Position numbers and translations under genes: made by a program. The notes under the pieces were generated by a model. It did no database searches and was not told where the DNA came from. It was given only the letters and a program-made list of their open reading frames with translations. From NCBI GenBank assembly GCA_018433975.1, contig JAHDQE010000058.1:1-64000 (forward strand): a stretch of DNA of 64,000 bases, in the 5' to 3' direction. Shown here in pieces: positions 43,311 through 53,308 of this stretch; positions within the stretch are counted from its first letter, which is position 1; each line of letters starts with the position of its first letter. This stretch comes from Ornatilinea sp. Lineage in GTDB: Bacteria > Chloroflexota > Anaerolineae > Anaerolineales > Anaerolineaceae.

Positions 43311-43501
43311 AGATTAATAAACTCTAATCCCTCTTATACTCCGTTATTTTTACCTTTTATTGTCCCAATATTATGGGCGTGGTAGAATCGCTACACAGAG
43401 AAACGAATACTCTGTCCCCCCTTCTTCCAATCCCTTGCAGGAAGATCGATGATATCTGGATCCATGCTGGTTCAATCTGTTTTTCCCCTCATCGGGAATT
43501 G

Positions 43502-44461
43502 ATGGAGATTAATAAAATCGAAACTCGTCCATTTGCCTGGCATGACTTGCTGACTTTTTACCGCTACCGGCATCAAGCACTTCCCCTGGAAAGCGCAGTG
43601 CGTTTAACGCGCGGCAGTTCAATTGGAATTGCTTCCATGATGGATTATCTGGACCCCACCCGCGGCAGTTATACCGCAGTGATCAATGGGAATCATGAAG
43701 ATAGGCCATTGCTCGGACAGATGCATTTCACGCTTGGCGAACGGTCTGCTCATCTTTCATTTCTGATGCCTGGAAACGAAGTCAATACCGGTACGCTGCT
43801 CGCCCTGCTGGACGGCATGGCCGTCCAGGCCGCGGAAATGGGTGCCTTCAGTTTGCTCGCCGAGTTGGATGAAAACAGCGATTACTTCCAGATCATGCGG
43901 CGGGCCGGCTATCAGGTTTATGCCCGGCAGCAAAATTGGCAAATACCCGTGACGGATGAGGTCGACCCGGTATGTGCTTCCTGCTGGCACGTGAAGAAAC
44001 CGGAAGACGAAGCAACTATCCGCAGCCTGTATCATTCCTTAGTTCCTCCTCTGGTACAGGGAGCGGAGGCTTTTTCCAATCATTATCTCCAGGGAATGGT
44101 ATTTAAACAAAACAATGAACTGCTGGCGTTTGTTGAAGAGACTTCGGGACCCCATGGGATCTATCTCAACCCGTTGATCCACCCTTCCATAGACAATATC
44201 GTTGAACTCCTGAAATCCCTGCCGGCTCAGTACACGCCGCTCCTTAGACGGCCGGTTTATATCGCCGTCCGCTCCTATCAGGGCTGGCTGTCGAGCCACC
44301 TGGAAAGGCTAAAAGCTACGCCACTCTCTCAACAGGCCTTATTGGTCAAATATTTTGTTCTGGGGCAGCGTTCTGCAATACAGAACACGCATCATCGTTC
44401 CGTGATTGAAGCAAAAACGAAACCCGCGGCGCCGATAGTACACCAAATTTCAAAAGACTAA
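43502..44461 (+). CDS. uncharacterised protein, possible divergent GNAT fold
   Basis: A 319-residue protein with no signal peptide. Stretches such as LGQMHFTLGERSAHLSFLMP and AAEMGAFSLLAELDENSDYF FQIMRRAGYQVYARQ-type segments resemble a GNAT acetyltransferase repeat without a clear acetyl-CoA loop. I do not recognise a specific family. The start is taken as ATG 43502; the frame is open to ATG 43373, but the extra residues look non-coding. It lies 57 bp before an R3H-ATPase gene. Confidence 0.6.
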   Translation: MEINKIETRPFAWHDLLTFYRYRHQALPLESAVRLTRGSSIGIASMMDYLDPTRGSYTAVINGNHEDRPLLGQMHFTLGERSAHLSFLMPGNEVNTGTLLALLDGMAVQAAEMGAFSLLAELDENSDYFQIMRRAGYQVYARQQNWQIPVTDEVDPVCASCWHVKKPEDEATIRSLYHSLVPPLVQGAEAFSNHYLQGMVFKQNNELLAFVEETSGPHGIYLNPLIHPSIDNIVELLKSLPAQYTPLLRRPVYIAVRSYQGWLSSHLERLKATPLSQQALLVKYFVLGQRSAIQNTHHRSVIEAKTKPAAPIVHQISKD

Positions 44462-44518
44462 AGAGCAATACGCTCTGAATACTGAAAATATAGAGTAAAT
44501 CAAAAACTTTGATAGACT

Positions 44519-46123
44519 ATGAATCAAAAACGAATTACTGACGATCTAAATGAATTTATGGGGGTCTTGCCTCCTCACATCGCCCAGGCTGTTGAAAAAG
44601 CAAACGATTCGGACAACTTGCTGGAAATTGTCCTGGATCTTGGCCGTGTGCCATTCGCGCGTTTTGTAAACCGAGAAGTCCAATTAAGCGAGAATGAAAT
44701 CACCCGCGACGAGATTGACTTAATCGTCAGTCGGATCGGTGACTTTGACGCAGATAACCGCGCCGGCCTGGAACGAACCTTACACCGTATCTCCGCCATT
44801 CGCAACCGCCACGGTGTAATTGTCGGCCTGACCGCCCGGGTTGGCCGGGCCGTTTACGGCACAATTGACATCATTCAGGATCTGGTCGAATCCGATAAAA
44901 GCATCCTGATCCTCGGACAGCCCGGCATCGGGAAAACGACCATGCTGCGTGAAGCCGCTCGAATCCTTGCGGAGAAGAAGCGCGTGGTCATCGTAGATAC
45001 TTCCAATGAAATTGGCGGTGACGGAGATGTTCCCCATCCCGCGGTGGGCAAGGCCCGCCGCATGCAGGTGGCAAAGCCATCCCTCCAGCATGAAGTAATG
45101 ATTGAGGCTGTTGAAAACCACAATCCGGAAGTGATCGTGATTGACGAGATCGGACGGGAATTGGAGGCCGCGGCGGCCCGCACGATTGCCGAACGCGGTG
45201 TCCAATTGATCGGCACAGCACATGGACGGACACTGGAAAACCTGTTGATCAATCCCACTCTTTCGGACCTGGTCGGCGGGATTGAATCGGTCACCCTTTC
45301 CGACGAAGAAGCCCGACGGCGAGGAACCCAAAAGACCGTGCTAGAACGCCGCTCGCCTCCGACTTTTGATGTGCTGATTGAGATTAAAGAACGCGATTAC
45401 CTGATCGTGCATCCGGATGTCACCACCGCGGTGGATGCGCTGGTGCGCGGACAACCCCCACTGCCCGAAGTCCGCCAGCGTACTGTTGACGGCGAAATCA
45501 AAATCAAGAAAGCTACGGCAAAACCGACAGGGACACTGCCCACCTCCGGGCTTCGGCGGCCTGCCAACGGCAGCAAAAAAGAAAAGGAAATGGAAGCTCC
45601 TGAACCACAAAGGACCTTCCAGGAAGAATATTCCCGGTCTCAAAGCCGCACCACCAGCCTACAGCCTCAAAAGGTCTTCGCCTATGGCGTGGCCCGCAAC
45701 CGGCTGCAGCAGGCCGTCAAACGATTGGGAGTACCGGCTGAAATCGTAAAAGATATTGGTGAAGCGGATGTGCTGATCACCCTGCGCACCTACTATCGCA
45801 AACGCCAGCGCACCATCATGGATGCCGAAGCGCACGGCATGCCCATCTATGTCCTGCGGGCCAATACCGTCCATCAAATGGAAGAAGCCCTGGCAGAGAT
45901 GTTCAACCTGGCGGTCGAGCGCTCTCCAAACAACCGGGAGCAGATTGAAGCGGATACCCAGGCTGCCATTGAAGCCGTCCTGAATGGACAGCGTTGGGTG
46001 GACCTCCCACCGGCCGCCGCACATATCCGCCGACTCCAGCATGAAATGGCCCGTCAGGCGGAGCTTGTCTCCCATTCTTATGGAAAAGACCCTGCCCGCC
46101 GGGTGAGAATTTTTCGGGAGTAA
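44519..46123 (+). CDS. AAA ATPase with C-terminal R3H single-stranded nucleic-acid-binding domain
   Basis: A 534-residue protein related to SpoIIIAA/Ycf45 ATPases. Walker A is LILGQPGIGKTT, Walker B is VIVIDEIGRE, and VQLIGTAHGRTLENLL is the sensor strand. A basic Pro-rich linker (KKATAKPTGTLP) leads to a PilT-protein-like region (VFAYGVARNRLQQAVKRLG, ADVLITLRTYYRKRQ) and an R3H domain with RRLQH and SYGKDPARRVRIF. It probably acts on single-stranded DNA or RNA; exact role unknown. Confidence 0.87.
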   Translation: MNQKRITDDLNEFMGVLPPHIAQAVEKANDSDNLLEIVLDLGRVPFARFVNREVQLSENEITRDEIDLIVSRIGDFDADNRAGLERTLHRISAIRNRHGVIVGLTARVGRAVYGTIDIIQDLVESDKSILILGQPGIGKTTMLREAARILAEKKRVVIVDTSNEIGGDGDVPHPAVGKARRMQVAKPSLQHEVMIEAVENHNPEVIVIDEIGRELEAAAARTIAERGVQLIGTAHGRTLENLLINPTLSDLVGGIESVTLSDEEARRRGTQKTVLERRSPPTFDVLIEIKERDYLIVHPDVTTAVDALVRGQPPLPEVRQRTVDGEIKIKKATAKPTGTLPTSGLRRPANGSKKEKEMEAPEPQRTFQEEYSRSQSRTTSLQPQKVFAYGVARNRLQQAVKRLGVPAEIVKDIGEADVLITLRTYYRKRQRTIMDAEAHGMPIYVLRANTVHQMEEALAEMFNLAVERSPNNREQIEADTQAAIEAVLNGQRWVDLPPAAAHIRRLQHEMARQAELVSHSYGKDPARRVRIFRE

Positions 46124-46201
46124 AATTTAAAGGATACAAAAACACCCTGTTTGCAGAGCAGGCTGCAATCATGCGGTTTGCACAGAGGAGAGAACACCAC
46201 A

Positions 46202-46834
46202 ATGTTTATCACATTGGAAGGTCCGGATGGAAGCGGAAAAACATCTCAAATTAAACCCCTGGCAGAATTTTTGCGGGAACAAGGCTACTCGGTTATTACA
46301 ACCTGCGAGCCCGGGGGCACATTCATCAGTGACCAAGTCCGTGATGTCCTGAAAAACCTCAAAAATAAATCCATGCATCCTCGCACGGAAATCCTTTTAT
46401 TTTGCGCTGCCCGTGCCCAACTGGTGGAAGAGATCATCCGCCCGCATCTTGCCCAGGGCGAAATTGTGATCAGCGACCGCTATGCGGACTCTACCCTGGC
46501 TTACCAGGGATATGGTCACGGCTATGACCTCGACTTTTTAAAAAACCTGCTGGATTTTGCCACAGGCGGGTTGTGGCCCGACCTGACTCTTTATTTAGAT
46601 ATTGATGTTGAAGAAGGATTAAACCGCCGGCGTGTCGGCGGTGGTGAATGGAATCGACTGGATGATTATGCGCTCTCTTTCCACCGGCGCGTCCGCTGCG
46701 GCTATCTCGAAATGGCACAGAATAACCCGACCCGCTGGCAGATACTGGATGCCTGTCAATCACCCCATGAGGTACAGGATGCACTTCGTAAAGCAATCCT
46801 GAAAAAATTGCCGGGTGAAACACTTCACACCTGA
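46202..46834 (+). CDS. tmk: thymidylate kinase
   Basis: A 210-residue kinase that makes dTDP from dTMP. P-loop GPDGSGKTSQ, the DR motif CEPGGTFISDQVR and ISDRYADSTLAYQG are intact, followed by LDIDVEEGLNRRR of the lid. ATG at 46202 fits the family start; AGGAGA lies upstream. A frame from 46151 is rejected. Confidence 0.93.
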   Translation: MFITLEGPDGSGKTSQIKPLAEFLREQGYSVITTCEPGGTFISDQVRDVLKNLKNKSMHPRTEILLFCAARAQLVEEIIRPHLAQGEIVISDRYADSTLAYQGYGHGYDLDFLKNLLDFATGGLWPDLTLYLDIDVEEGLNRRRVGGGEWNRLDDYALSFHRRVRCGYLEMAQNNPTRWQILDACQSPHEVQDALRKAILKKLPGETLHT

Positions 46835-46917
46835 TGATTAATCATATTGGGATTGGGATATACTAAACAGCATCCTGATCTCTGCAACAAGAAGTTGCTG
46901 AAAGGTAGAAATTACAC

Positions 46918-48483
46918 ATGCGTAAATTTTGGTTTATCTTAAGTTTGCTGCTCATCGTTTCCATGGCAGCATGTAACGGACAGCAAGCTGCTCAGACTCC
47001 CGCAGCAGAAGATGCTACTACCCCCACGGAAGCGACTGTTGTCGATTCCGGTCCTGTTGTACCGGCCGAATGCCGGGTTGTCGGCCTCTTCGACTTTCCG
47101 GAAGTCCCCACAGTGGGAGATATCCCCGCGGTGAATGAAAACGACTGGGTCTATGGGAACCCCGACGCACCCGTTACCATTCTGGAATACAGTGAATTGC
47201 AGTGCCCGTACTGTGGCGCTCTGGAACCCGTTCTGGTTGAACTGCAAAGCCAGTATCCGGATGATGTCCGTCTGGTTTTCCGCCATTTCCCGCTTAACAT
47301 TCACGACAAAGCACCGCTGGCCTCCCAGGCCATTGAAGCCGCAGGCAAACAGGATCTGGAAAAATTCTATGAAATGAAAAACTACCTGTTTGAAAATCAA
47401 GCTGACTGGAGCGCAATGAGTGTCGACGAATTCCAGGCATACCTGATTGAAAAAGCCGGAAGCGAGTTTGGACTGGATACGGGACAATTCACCGCAGACC
47501 TCAATAACGCCGAACTCACAAAAAAGATTGATGATATGGCTGCCGGCGGCTCCGCAGCAGGCGTGGCGTATACCCCTTACGTCCTGATCAACGGCTTCAC
47601 CTATGAAGGCAACCGTGACCTTGAGGGACTGACCGCCATGGTGCAGGCTTATAAAGAGCTGGCCCAAAAAGAGAACAGCGATATGCTGACCGACCTGCCA
47701 AGAATGACCATCAATGATCCGGAGAGCGTCAGCTCAATGCTGGAAACCTATCAGGGCGTGGTTGCGGAATACGGTGCAGAGACACTCAACAACATCCCCC
47801 CCGCGTTTCTGAGCGATTTCGCCAATATGTCTTCCAATATCGAATACTACCAGAATCTGGTCGCGAATTATGGTCAGAGCTTCGTGGATGAAATTCCTTC
47901 GATTTTCTACAGCGAACCGGCCAACCTGCAGCAATATATTGACCTGTATGTCCAACTGAAAGAGACCCTCGGCGATAAAACTTATGAGTCCTGCCCACCT
48001 CAGGTGATCGACACCGAGAAAAACTACACAGCCACCCTCAAGACCGACAAAGGCGATATTGTCATCGATTTATTCGCCAGCAAAGCACCGACCACGGTCA
48101 ACAGTTTTGTGTTCCTTGCCCAGGAAGGCTGGTTTGACGGAGTAACCTTCCACCGCGTCCTGCCAGGATTTGTGGCACAGACCGGCGATCCCAGCGGACT
48201 TGGATTGGGCGGCCCCGGTTACGAATTTGGCACCGAAGTAAACGGCCTCCTGTTCGATAAACCCGGCGTAGTGGGTATGGCGAATTCCGGCCCGGATTCC
48301 AACGGGAGCCAATTCTTTATCACCCTGGATGCAGTAGAGCAGCTCAACGGCGGCTATACAGTGTTTGGTCAGGTGGTAGAAGGCATGGATGTAGTTGAAA
48401 GCCTGACCCCCCGCGACCCCTCTCAGGGCGGTGACCTGCCGGACGGCGACGTCATTAACCAAATTGTGATTGAGGAGAATTAA
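46918..48483 (+). CDS. lipoprotein fusing a DsbA-like thioredoxin domain to a cyclophilin
   Basis: A 521-residue envelope protein joining two folding activities. The lipoprotein signal ends in MAAC (Cys19). Residues about 75-245 are a DsbA/DsbG-like domain with the redox motif CPYC in ILEYSELQCPYCGAL and the cis-Pro region GVAYTPYVLING. Residues about 250-355 hold three to four helical repeats of about 34 residues. Residues about 360-521 are a cyclophilin prolyl isomerase (VTFHRVLPGFVAQTGDP, NGSQFFITL). A paralogue follows 29 bp later, then a PrsW-like gene. Together they could reduce or oxidise and refold exported proteins. Confidence 0.9.
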   Translation: MRKFWFILSLLLIVSMAACNGQQAAQTPAAEDATTPTEATVVDSGPVVPAECRVVGLFDFPEVPTVGDIPAVNENDWVYGNPDAPVTILEYSELQCPYCGALEPVLVELQSQYPDDVRLVFRHFPLNIHDKAPLASQAIEAAGKQDLEKFYEMKNYLFENQADWSAMSVDEFQAYLIEKAGSEFGLDTGQFTADLNNAELTKKIDDMAAGGSAAGVAYTPYVLINGFTYEGNRDLEGLTAMVQAYKELAQKENSDMLTDLPRMTINDPESVSSMLETYQGVVAEYGAETLNNIPPAFLSDFANMSSNIEYYQNLVANYGQSFVDEIPSIFYSEPANLQQYIDLYVQLKETLGDKTYESCPPQVIDTEKNYTATLKTDKGDIVIDLFASKAPTTVNSFVFLAQEGWFDGVTFHRVLPGFVAQTGDPSGLGLGGPGYEFGTEVNGLLFDKPGVVGMANSGPDSNGSQFFITLDAVEQLNGGYTVFGQVVEGMDVVESLTPRDPSQGGDLPDGDVINQIVIEEN

Positions 48484-48511
48484 TCTCAATCCGGATAAAC
48501 AAATTTACAAA

Positions 48512-49798
48512 ATGGCCTTTAAAAAGCTACAACTTTTATTACTCAGCGTGATCGCAATTCTCCTGCTGGCTGCTTGCAGCAGCCAGCAGGCTGCCATCAC
48601 CACTCCCATGCCGGGCGTCGAGGAAAGCTCAAAGCCCCTCCCGACAGCCACCGCAGACCTGACCGGCCTGGCAAACGAATCGGCCGTGCCCGCAAGCTGC
48701 ACCGTTGTGAAACTGGCGCCAACCCAGGGACCCACCGAAGAGTCTCTCTTTCCGCCGGTCAGCGACTCGGATTGGATCCTCGGCCCGGAAGACGCAGCTC
48801 TGACCATCCTGGAATATAGCGAACTGCAGTGTCCCTACTGCGCGCAGTTTGAGCCTATTGCCAACCAGCTCCAGCAGAATTACCCGGACGATGTCCGGCT
48901 GGTTTTCCGCCACTTTCCACTTAACATCCACGACAAATCGCTGCTGGCCGCACAGGCCATTGAAGCTGCCGGGAAACAGGAATACAACAAGTTCTTTGAA
49001 CTCAAGAACTGCATCTTCGAACAGCGGGACACCTGGCTGGATATGAGTCCGGAAGACTTTGAAACCTGGGTAACAGCAGAAGCCGAAAAGATCGGCCTCG
49101 ACCCGGTCCAATTCGCCGCCGACTTCAAAAGCGATGAAATCGTCCAGAAAGTCCAGAAGGCTCAGGAAGATGCCATCAGCATCCAGATCCCCGGAACGCC
49201 TTTCGTTCTGTTAAACGGTTCGCCCTATCAGGGACCGCGGGATTATGCCAGCCTGGAATCGATCCTCAAGCTGTTCCAGTTGGAAAGACGACAGTATAAC
49301 AAATGCCCGCCCTTCACCATCAACCCTGCCAAAATATACACGGCCACGATCGAAACAGAAAAAGGCGATATTGAGATCGAGCTTTTCGCAGATAAAGCGC
49401 CGAGCGCAGTGAATAATTTCGTATTTCTGGCAAATGCGGGCTGGTACGACAACGTGATGTTCCACCGCGTCCTGCCGGGCTTTGTGGCTCAGGCGGGAGA
49501 TCCCAGTGGAACCGGCTACGGCGGACCGGGGTACGCGTTTGGGGACGAGATCCGACCCGACCTGACCTTTGACAAGCCGGGGATGGTCGCAATGGCCAAT
49601 TCCGGCGCGGATACCAACGGCAGCCAGTTCTTCATCACCCTGGGCGATACCGAAAACCTGGATGGGAAATACACCATCTTCGGAGAGGTTATCAAAGGAC
49701 TGGACGTGGCAGAGAGCCTCACGCCGCGCGACCCCTCCAAAGAAATCGATCCGCCCGCCGGAACGATGATCCGGTCCATTCGGATCGAAGAGAACTGA
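48512..49798 (+). CDS. second DsbA-like/cyclophilin fusion lipoprotein
   Basis: A 428-residue paralogue of the preceding protein with the same order: lipobox LLAAC (Cys22), DsbA-like domain with CPYC in ILEYSELQCPYCAQF, and a cyclophilin with VMFHRVLPGFVAQAGDP and NGSQFFITL. It lacks the helical repeats found in the first copy, and a short linker (FQLERRQYNKCPP) replaces them. ATG at 48512 begins the signal peptide; a longer frame overlaps the previous gene. The PrsW-like gene starts on the last base of its stop codon (TGATG). Confidence 0.9.
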   Translation: MAFKKLQLLLLSVIAILLLAACSSQQAAITTPMPGVEESSKPLPTATADLTGLANESAVPASCTVVKLAPTQGPTEESLFPPVSDSDWILGPEDAALTILEYSELQCPYCAQFEPIANQLQQNYPDDVRLVFRHFPLNIHDKSLLAAQAIEAAGKQEYNKFFELKNCIFEQRDTWLDMSPEDFETWVTAEAEKIGLDPVQFAADFKSDEIVQKVQKAQEDAISIQIPGTPFVLLNGSPYQGPRDYASLESILKLFQLERRQYNKCPPFTINPAKIYTATIETEKGDIEIELFADKAPSAVNNFVFLANAGWYDNVMFHRVLPGFVAQAGDPSGTGYGGPGYAFGDEIRPDLTFDKPGMVAMANSGADTNGSQFFITLGDTENLDGKYTIFGEVIKGLDVAESLTPRDPSKEIDPPAGTMIRSIRIEEN

Positions 49799-51036
49799 TG
49801 CAAACATCCTCCAAGATACACCTGCCATCCGTATTTCAACTGTTGTTCAGCGGCCTGGGATTGGCCGTGTTTTTAACCAGCGCCATCAGCGTATTGGCCC
49901 TGGGAATCCTTTCACTCCTGGGCAACAGCCTGTTCGGGCAGGAAACACTACCGCTGTTCTCGCTGGCCTGGACGGCAGGGATTTCTGGAGTGCTGCTGAT
50001 CCCCTCGACAGCATATGCTCTGATGCGGCTGCTCCACAGACCCCTCCCGAACTGGAAGCTCTCCAACCCGCTACGCACGACAAACCGCGCCATGCTGTTG
50101 TGGCCCGTTCTGGTCGGGCTGGGCATGCTGATTTCCGGCAGTGAAAACCTGGCCTTATGGGTACTGCCGCCGATCCAGATCCTGATCCTCGGCCTCCCCT
50201 TGTGGTGGCTGGTAGAGAGAGGGCGGGCCGGACTCGAAACGGGAAGCCCGCAGCGAAGCTGGGGCATTCTCGGGTTCGGGCTGACCATCACTTCTACCTT
50301 CACCCTGGTTGCGGAAATCCTGGCGATTGTGATCCTTGGGCTGCTTGGCACATTGTGGCTTTCCACCCAACCGGAATGGATGGAAGAAATTACCCGCATC
50401 GGGCAACGGCTGGCTTATGCCCAAATGGACCCGGTGATCATCGAACGGATCATCACGCCTTTCCTCCGCCAGCCCGGTGTGCTGTTTGGCATCCTTGCTT
50501 TCACGTCCGGGATTGTGCCGCTGCTGGAAGAGCTGATCAAGCCACTGGCTCTGTGGGGCTTCGCCGGGAGAAAACTCACCCCGGCAGAAGGTTTTGTGAT
50601 GGGCGCAATGTGCGGCGCCACCTTTGCTCTGTTCGAAAGCCTGGGGATGTTCCTCTCCGCAGGTTCCGGGGAAGGCTGGGCGATCCTGATTTTGGGGCGC
50701 ACCGGGACGGGCATTCTGCACACGGTCACCGCCGCAGTAATGGGCTGGGGATTGGTCTCAGCCTGGAGCGAAAGGAAATACTGGAGCCTGGGCGGCAGCT
50801 ACCTGATCGCCGTCAGCCTGCACAGCCTCTGGAACCTGTTCGCGATGCTGTCCGGGTTTGGAATATTGCTGACCCCAGAAGAACCGGCAGCCAGCCTGCC
50901 GTTAGCAGCCCGGCTGGGAATGATCGCGCCGGTGGTACTGCCGGTGCTGGCGCTCACCCTGCTGGCAATCTTTTTCGGGTTCAACCGCCGCCTGCGAGCC
51001 AATGCGCCGACTGCCGCCATACCCGCGGCTGAATAA
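49798..51036 (+). CDS. PrsW-family intramembrane metalloprotease-like protein
   Basis: A 412-residue membrane protein with about ten hydrophobic segments. The conserved polar motifs of PrsW are present in order: VPLLEELIKPLALW, CGATFALFESLG, LGRTGTGILHTVTA and a final His in SLHSLWN. PrsW proteases cut membrane-anchored substrates such as anti-sigma factors. Its start overlaps the stop of the thioredoxin-cyclophilin gene, so all three are one unit. An exported-protein stress role is plausible. Terminator follows. Confidence 0.83.
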   Translation: MQTSSKIHLPSVFQLLFSGLGLAVFLTSAISVLALGILSLLGNSLFGQETLPLFSLAWTAGISGVLLIPSTAYALMRLLHRPLPNWKLSNPLRTTNRAMLLWPVLVGLGMLISGSENLALWVLPPIQILILGLPLWWLVERGRAGLETGSPQRSWGILGFGLTITSTFTLVAEILAIVILGLLGTLWLSTQPEWMEEITRIGQRLAYAQMDPVIIERIITPFLRQPGVLFGILAFTSGIVPLLEELIKPLALWGFAGRKLTPAEGFVMGAMCGATFALFESLGMFLSAGSGEGWAILILGRTGTGILHTVTAAVMGWGLVSAWSERKYWSLGGSYLIAVSLHSLWNLFAMLSGFGILLTPEEPAASLPLAARLGMIAPVVLPVLALTLLAIFFGFNRRLRANAPTAAIPAAE

Positions 51037-51078
51037 GAGCCACCCGAAATTTTCCCCTATTCTCATATAAAAACGCGC

Positions 51079-51119
51079 AGAACACCGGCATCCTTAAGGA
51101 ACCCAGTGTTCTTTTCTTT
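51079..51119 (+). terminator. intrinsic terminator of the thioredoxin-cyclophilin operon
   Basis: AGAACAC pairs with GTGTTCT, with a partly paired loop, followed by TTTCTTT. Confidence 0.75.
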
Positions 51120-51160
51120 AGCAAAATCTGAACATCCCAAAGAGGATATCTATTGGATGC

Positions 51161-53224
51161 TCAGGGGACCGGCTGCGCACAGCCAAGCGCGCTGCGGGCT
51201 TCTGACAACGCGGCCTCACGCGAGGGGGAAGCATCCGTTTCACGCTCGATCTGCTTCCACAGGCGGCACAGGGGCGTTTCCATCTTCTCGGTCAGCCGGT
51301 TGGCTTCCAGGGTGAGCCCGACGGCCCGCTCCCAATCCCCGGTGTGAGCATAAGCTTCAATAAAGGGAATCCACTCCGCGCCCTGTTTCGGCGTCAGATC
51401 CAGCGCAGCGGCCCTTTCCGCAAGCTCTACCGCGCTGTCCCATTCGGCATACTGCCGGGCCAGGTCGGCCTGCTCGAAGTAGTAGCACCAATCCTTCTCC
51501 GGCTGCGGCCCAAAGAGCTGGCGCAGGGCACTCCGGTCGATCTCCTCCTGCGGGAGGATGCGGCCGGGGTTCGCCAACCGCCACAGGTCCTGTTCCCCAT
51601 CTTCCATCTCCCGCACATCGCGGTAGACGGTATCCAGAACGCGCAAACAACCGCGGGAAGGATTGTAGCTGACGGCCACTGCATCGGCGACCGTGCCCTT
51701 ATATTTCACATTGCGGAGATCGTATTCAATCCCATCGTCCGGATCGAGATCGCCGACTTTATCCATAGACCAGGTGCGCGGCGCGCTGACCCACCAGTAG
51801 GAAATCTGGCCGGGGGTAATTTCGTCCGCGTAAAGCGTATTGAGGGCAAACCCCAAAGAATAATCCGCCACGTAGCTGAACGGCAGGCCGGGGCCGACAA
51901 TTACCGTGCCCGGTTCCAGCGAAGGCGCGCGCCAGCTCAACTGCCAGTAATATTCCCGCTGAATATTCCAATACCGACGGTACCCGTTGATGGCCTGGAT
52001 GTGCGTGGAGACGGAAAGCCCCACCAGAATGCTCAACAGCAGGGTACGGCTCCGGGAGCTGTGAACCATCCAGAAGACCAGGCTGACCAGCAAAACGGCC
52101 ACTCCCCACATCATCCCCAGAGAAAAGCGGTCCGACCAGGTGCCCACCGAGGCCTGGCGGTTCGTTATCCAGACGGGCAACCCGCCCAGAAAGACCGCCA
52201 GAATGCCCAGGAGAACCCCCTCCCGGATGAAATACTGCGAGGGCTGCTCGGGGCGGTCCTGCGCGGCTGTGCCGCGAAGATCCACCCAGCCCACCAGCAC
52301 GGCCACAACCAGCCCGACCAGCCAGGAGAACAGGTTGATCTTTTTCTCCAGATCGATGGCGTCCGGCTGAAGCGAAGCCAGCCAGACAAAAATGTTCTCG
52401 TAAAAGAAATCGCTGAGACCCAGCTCCACAAACCGCCGCAGCGCGCCGAAGGGGTCGGAGAGCATTTGCTGCAATAAGACCGGGCTGTTGGGGTCGATCT
52501 CCGGGAGCAGGGTGGGGTAAACATAAAAGCGGAAGGCGATAAACCCGACCAGCGGCAGCAGGTACGGCCACCAGTATCGCAAAACCTTCTTCGCGGTGAC
52601 CGCAGGCGGCTCCTCCTCTCCACGGCGGCGGAGCAAAATCCACAGTAAAGCGGGCCGCAGCAGCTCCAGGCCGACAAAATACTCCATCACAAACATGTGC
52701 ACCGTGGAAAAGAGCAGCGCGAGGGGAGTGTAGATCCAGAAGCGGCGCGGCTCGCGGACTGCCCATACCATCAGGGCCAACGAGAAGGCGAACAGGGCCG
52801 CGGTGATGAAGTGCTGGCTGTAGGCCACGGAAACCGGCTGCTGGAGAAAGCCCGGAAAAACCGCCAGCAGAACCCCGATCCAGCGGACTTCACGCCGGTG
52901 CTCCGGCCAGATGCCGCGCAGCGCCCAGCAGAACGCAAGGATCCCCAGCCAGCGAATCAACAGGGTGAAGACCTGCCAGCGCAGCGGGTACAGCCCCAGG
53001 ACCGGCATGGTGACGGAATAGGTCCAGGCGGAGAAGGGGCGATCATAAAGGAAGTAATCCCAGTAGGCGGCCGGACTGTTCTGGTGAGAGAGGAAAATGG
53101 CCTGCCAGTCATCCCAATAAAAACCGAGCTGAGTGGCCCCGAGGTCATAAGCCAGCGTCATCAACAACAATAAAAAGACCGGATAAAACCAGGATTTCGC
53201 GAACAGTTCTTGGATACGTTTCAT
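51161..53224 (-). CDS. polytopic membrane protein, possible GT-C-type glycosyltransferase
   Basis: A 687-residue protein with an N-terminal multi-span region of about eleven hydrophobic segments and a soluble C-terminal third of about 220 residues. The first loop has LGFYWDDWQAIFL, an acidic pair in the position where GT-C glycosyltransferases bind their metal. The C-terminal part has helical-repeat character (YAEWDSAVELAERAAALD, YAHTGDWERAVGLTLEANRL), like TPR units. Substrate unknown. ATG at 53224 is preferred over 53254. Local G+C is higher than in flanking genes. Confidence 0.7.
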   Translation of the reverse strand: MKRIQELFAKSWFYPVFLLLLMTLAYDLGATQLGFYWDDWQAIFLSHQNSPAAYWDYFLYDRPFSAWTYSVTMPVLGLYPLRWQVFTLLIRWLGILAFCWALRGIWPEHRREVRWIGVLLAVFPGFLQQPVSVAYSQHFITAALFAFSLALMVWAVREPRRFWIYTPLALLFSTVHMFVMEYFVGLELLRPALLWILLRRRGEEEPPAVTAKKVLRYWWPYLLPLVGFIAFRFYVYPTLLPEIDPNSPVLLQQMLSDPFGALRRFVELGLSDFFYENIFVWLASLQPDAIDLEKKINLFSWLVGLVVAVLVGWVDLRGTAAQDRPEQPSQYFIREGVLLGILAVFLGGLPVWITNRQASVGTWSDRFSLGMMWGVAVLLVSLVFWMVHSSRSRTLLLSILVGLSVSTHIQAINGYRRYWNIQREYYWQLSWRAPSLEPGTVIVGPGLPFSYVADYSLGFALNTLYADEITPGQISYWWVSAPRTWSMDKVGDLDPDDGIEYDLRNVKYKGTVADAVAVSYNPSRGCLRVLDTVYRDVREMEDGEQDLWRLANPGRILPQEEIDRSALRQLFGPQPEKDWCYYFEQADLARQYAEWDSAVELAERAAALDLTPKQGAEWIPFIEAYAHTGDWERAVGLTLEANRLTEKMETPLCRLWKQIERETDASPSREAALSEARSALGCAQPVP

Positions 53225-53308
53225 CACTTCAAAATGTCCTACAAAGGATTCCAAACAGTTGGGTTTGCGCTAGAATCATACCATGCTATATCGATGTGGT
53301 GACTCAAA

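Noticed and set aside
43985..44002. parS-like CACGTGAAGAAAC
   Set aside because: Several mismatches to the parS palindrome and located inside a coding region.
51344..52477. 377-residue antisense frame opposite the GT-C-like gene
   Set aside because: A shadow caused by high G+C third positions; the minus-strand gene has clear membrane segments.
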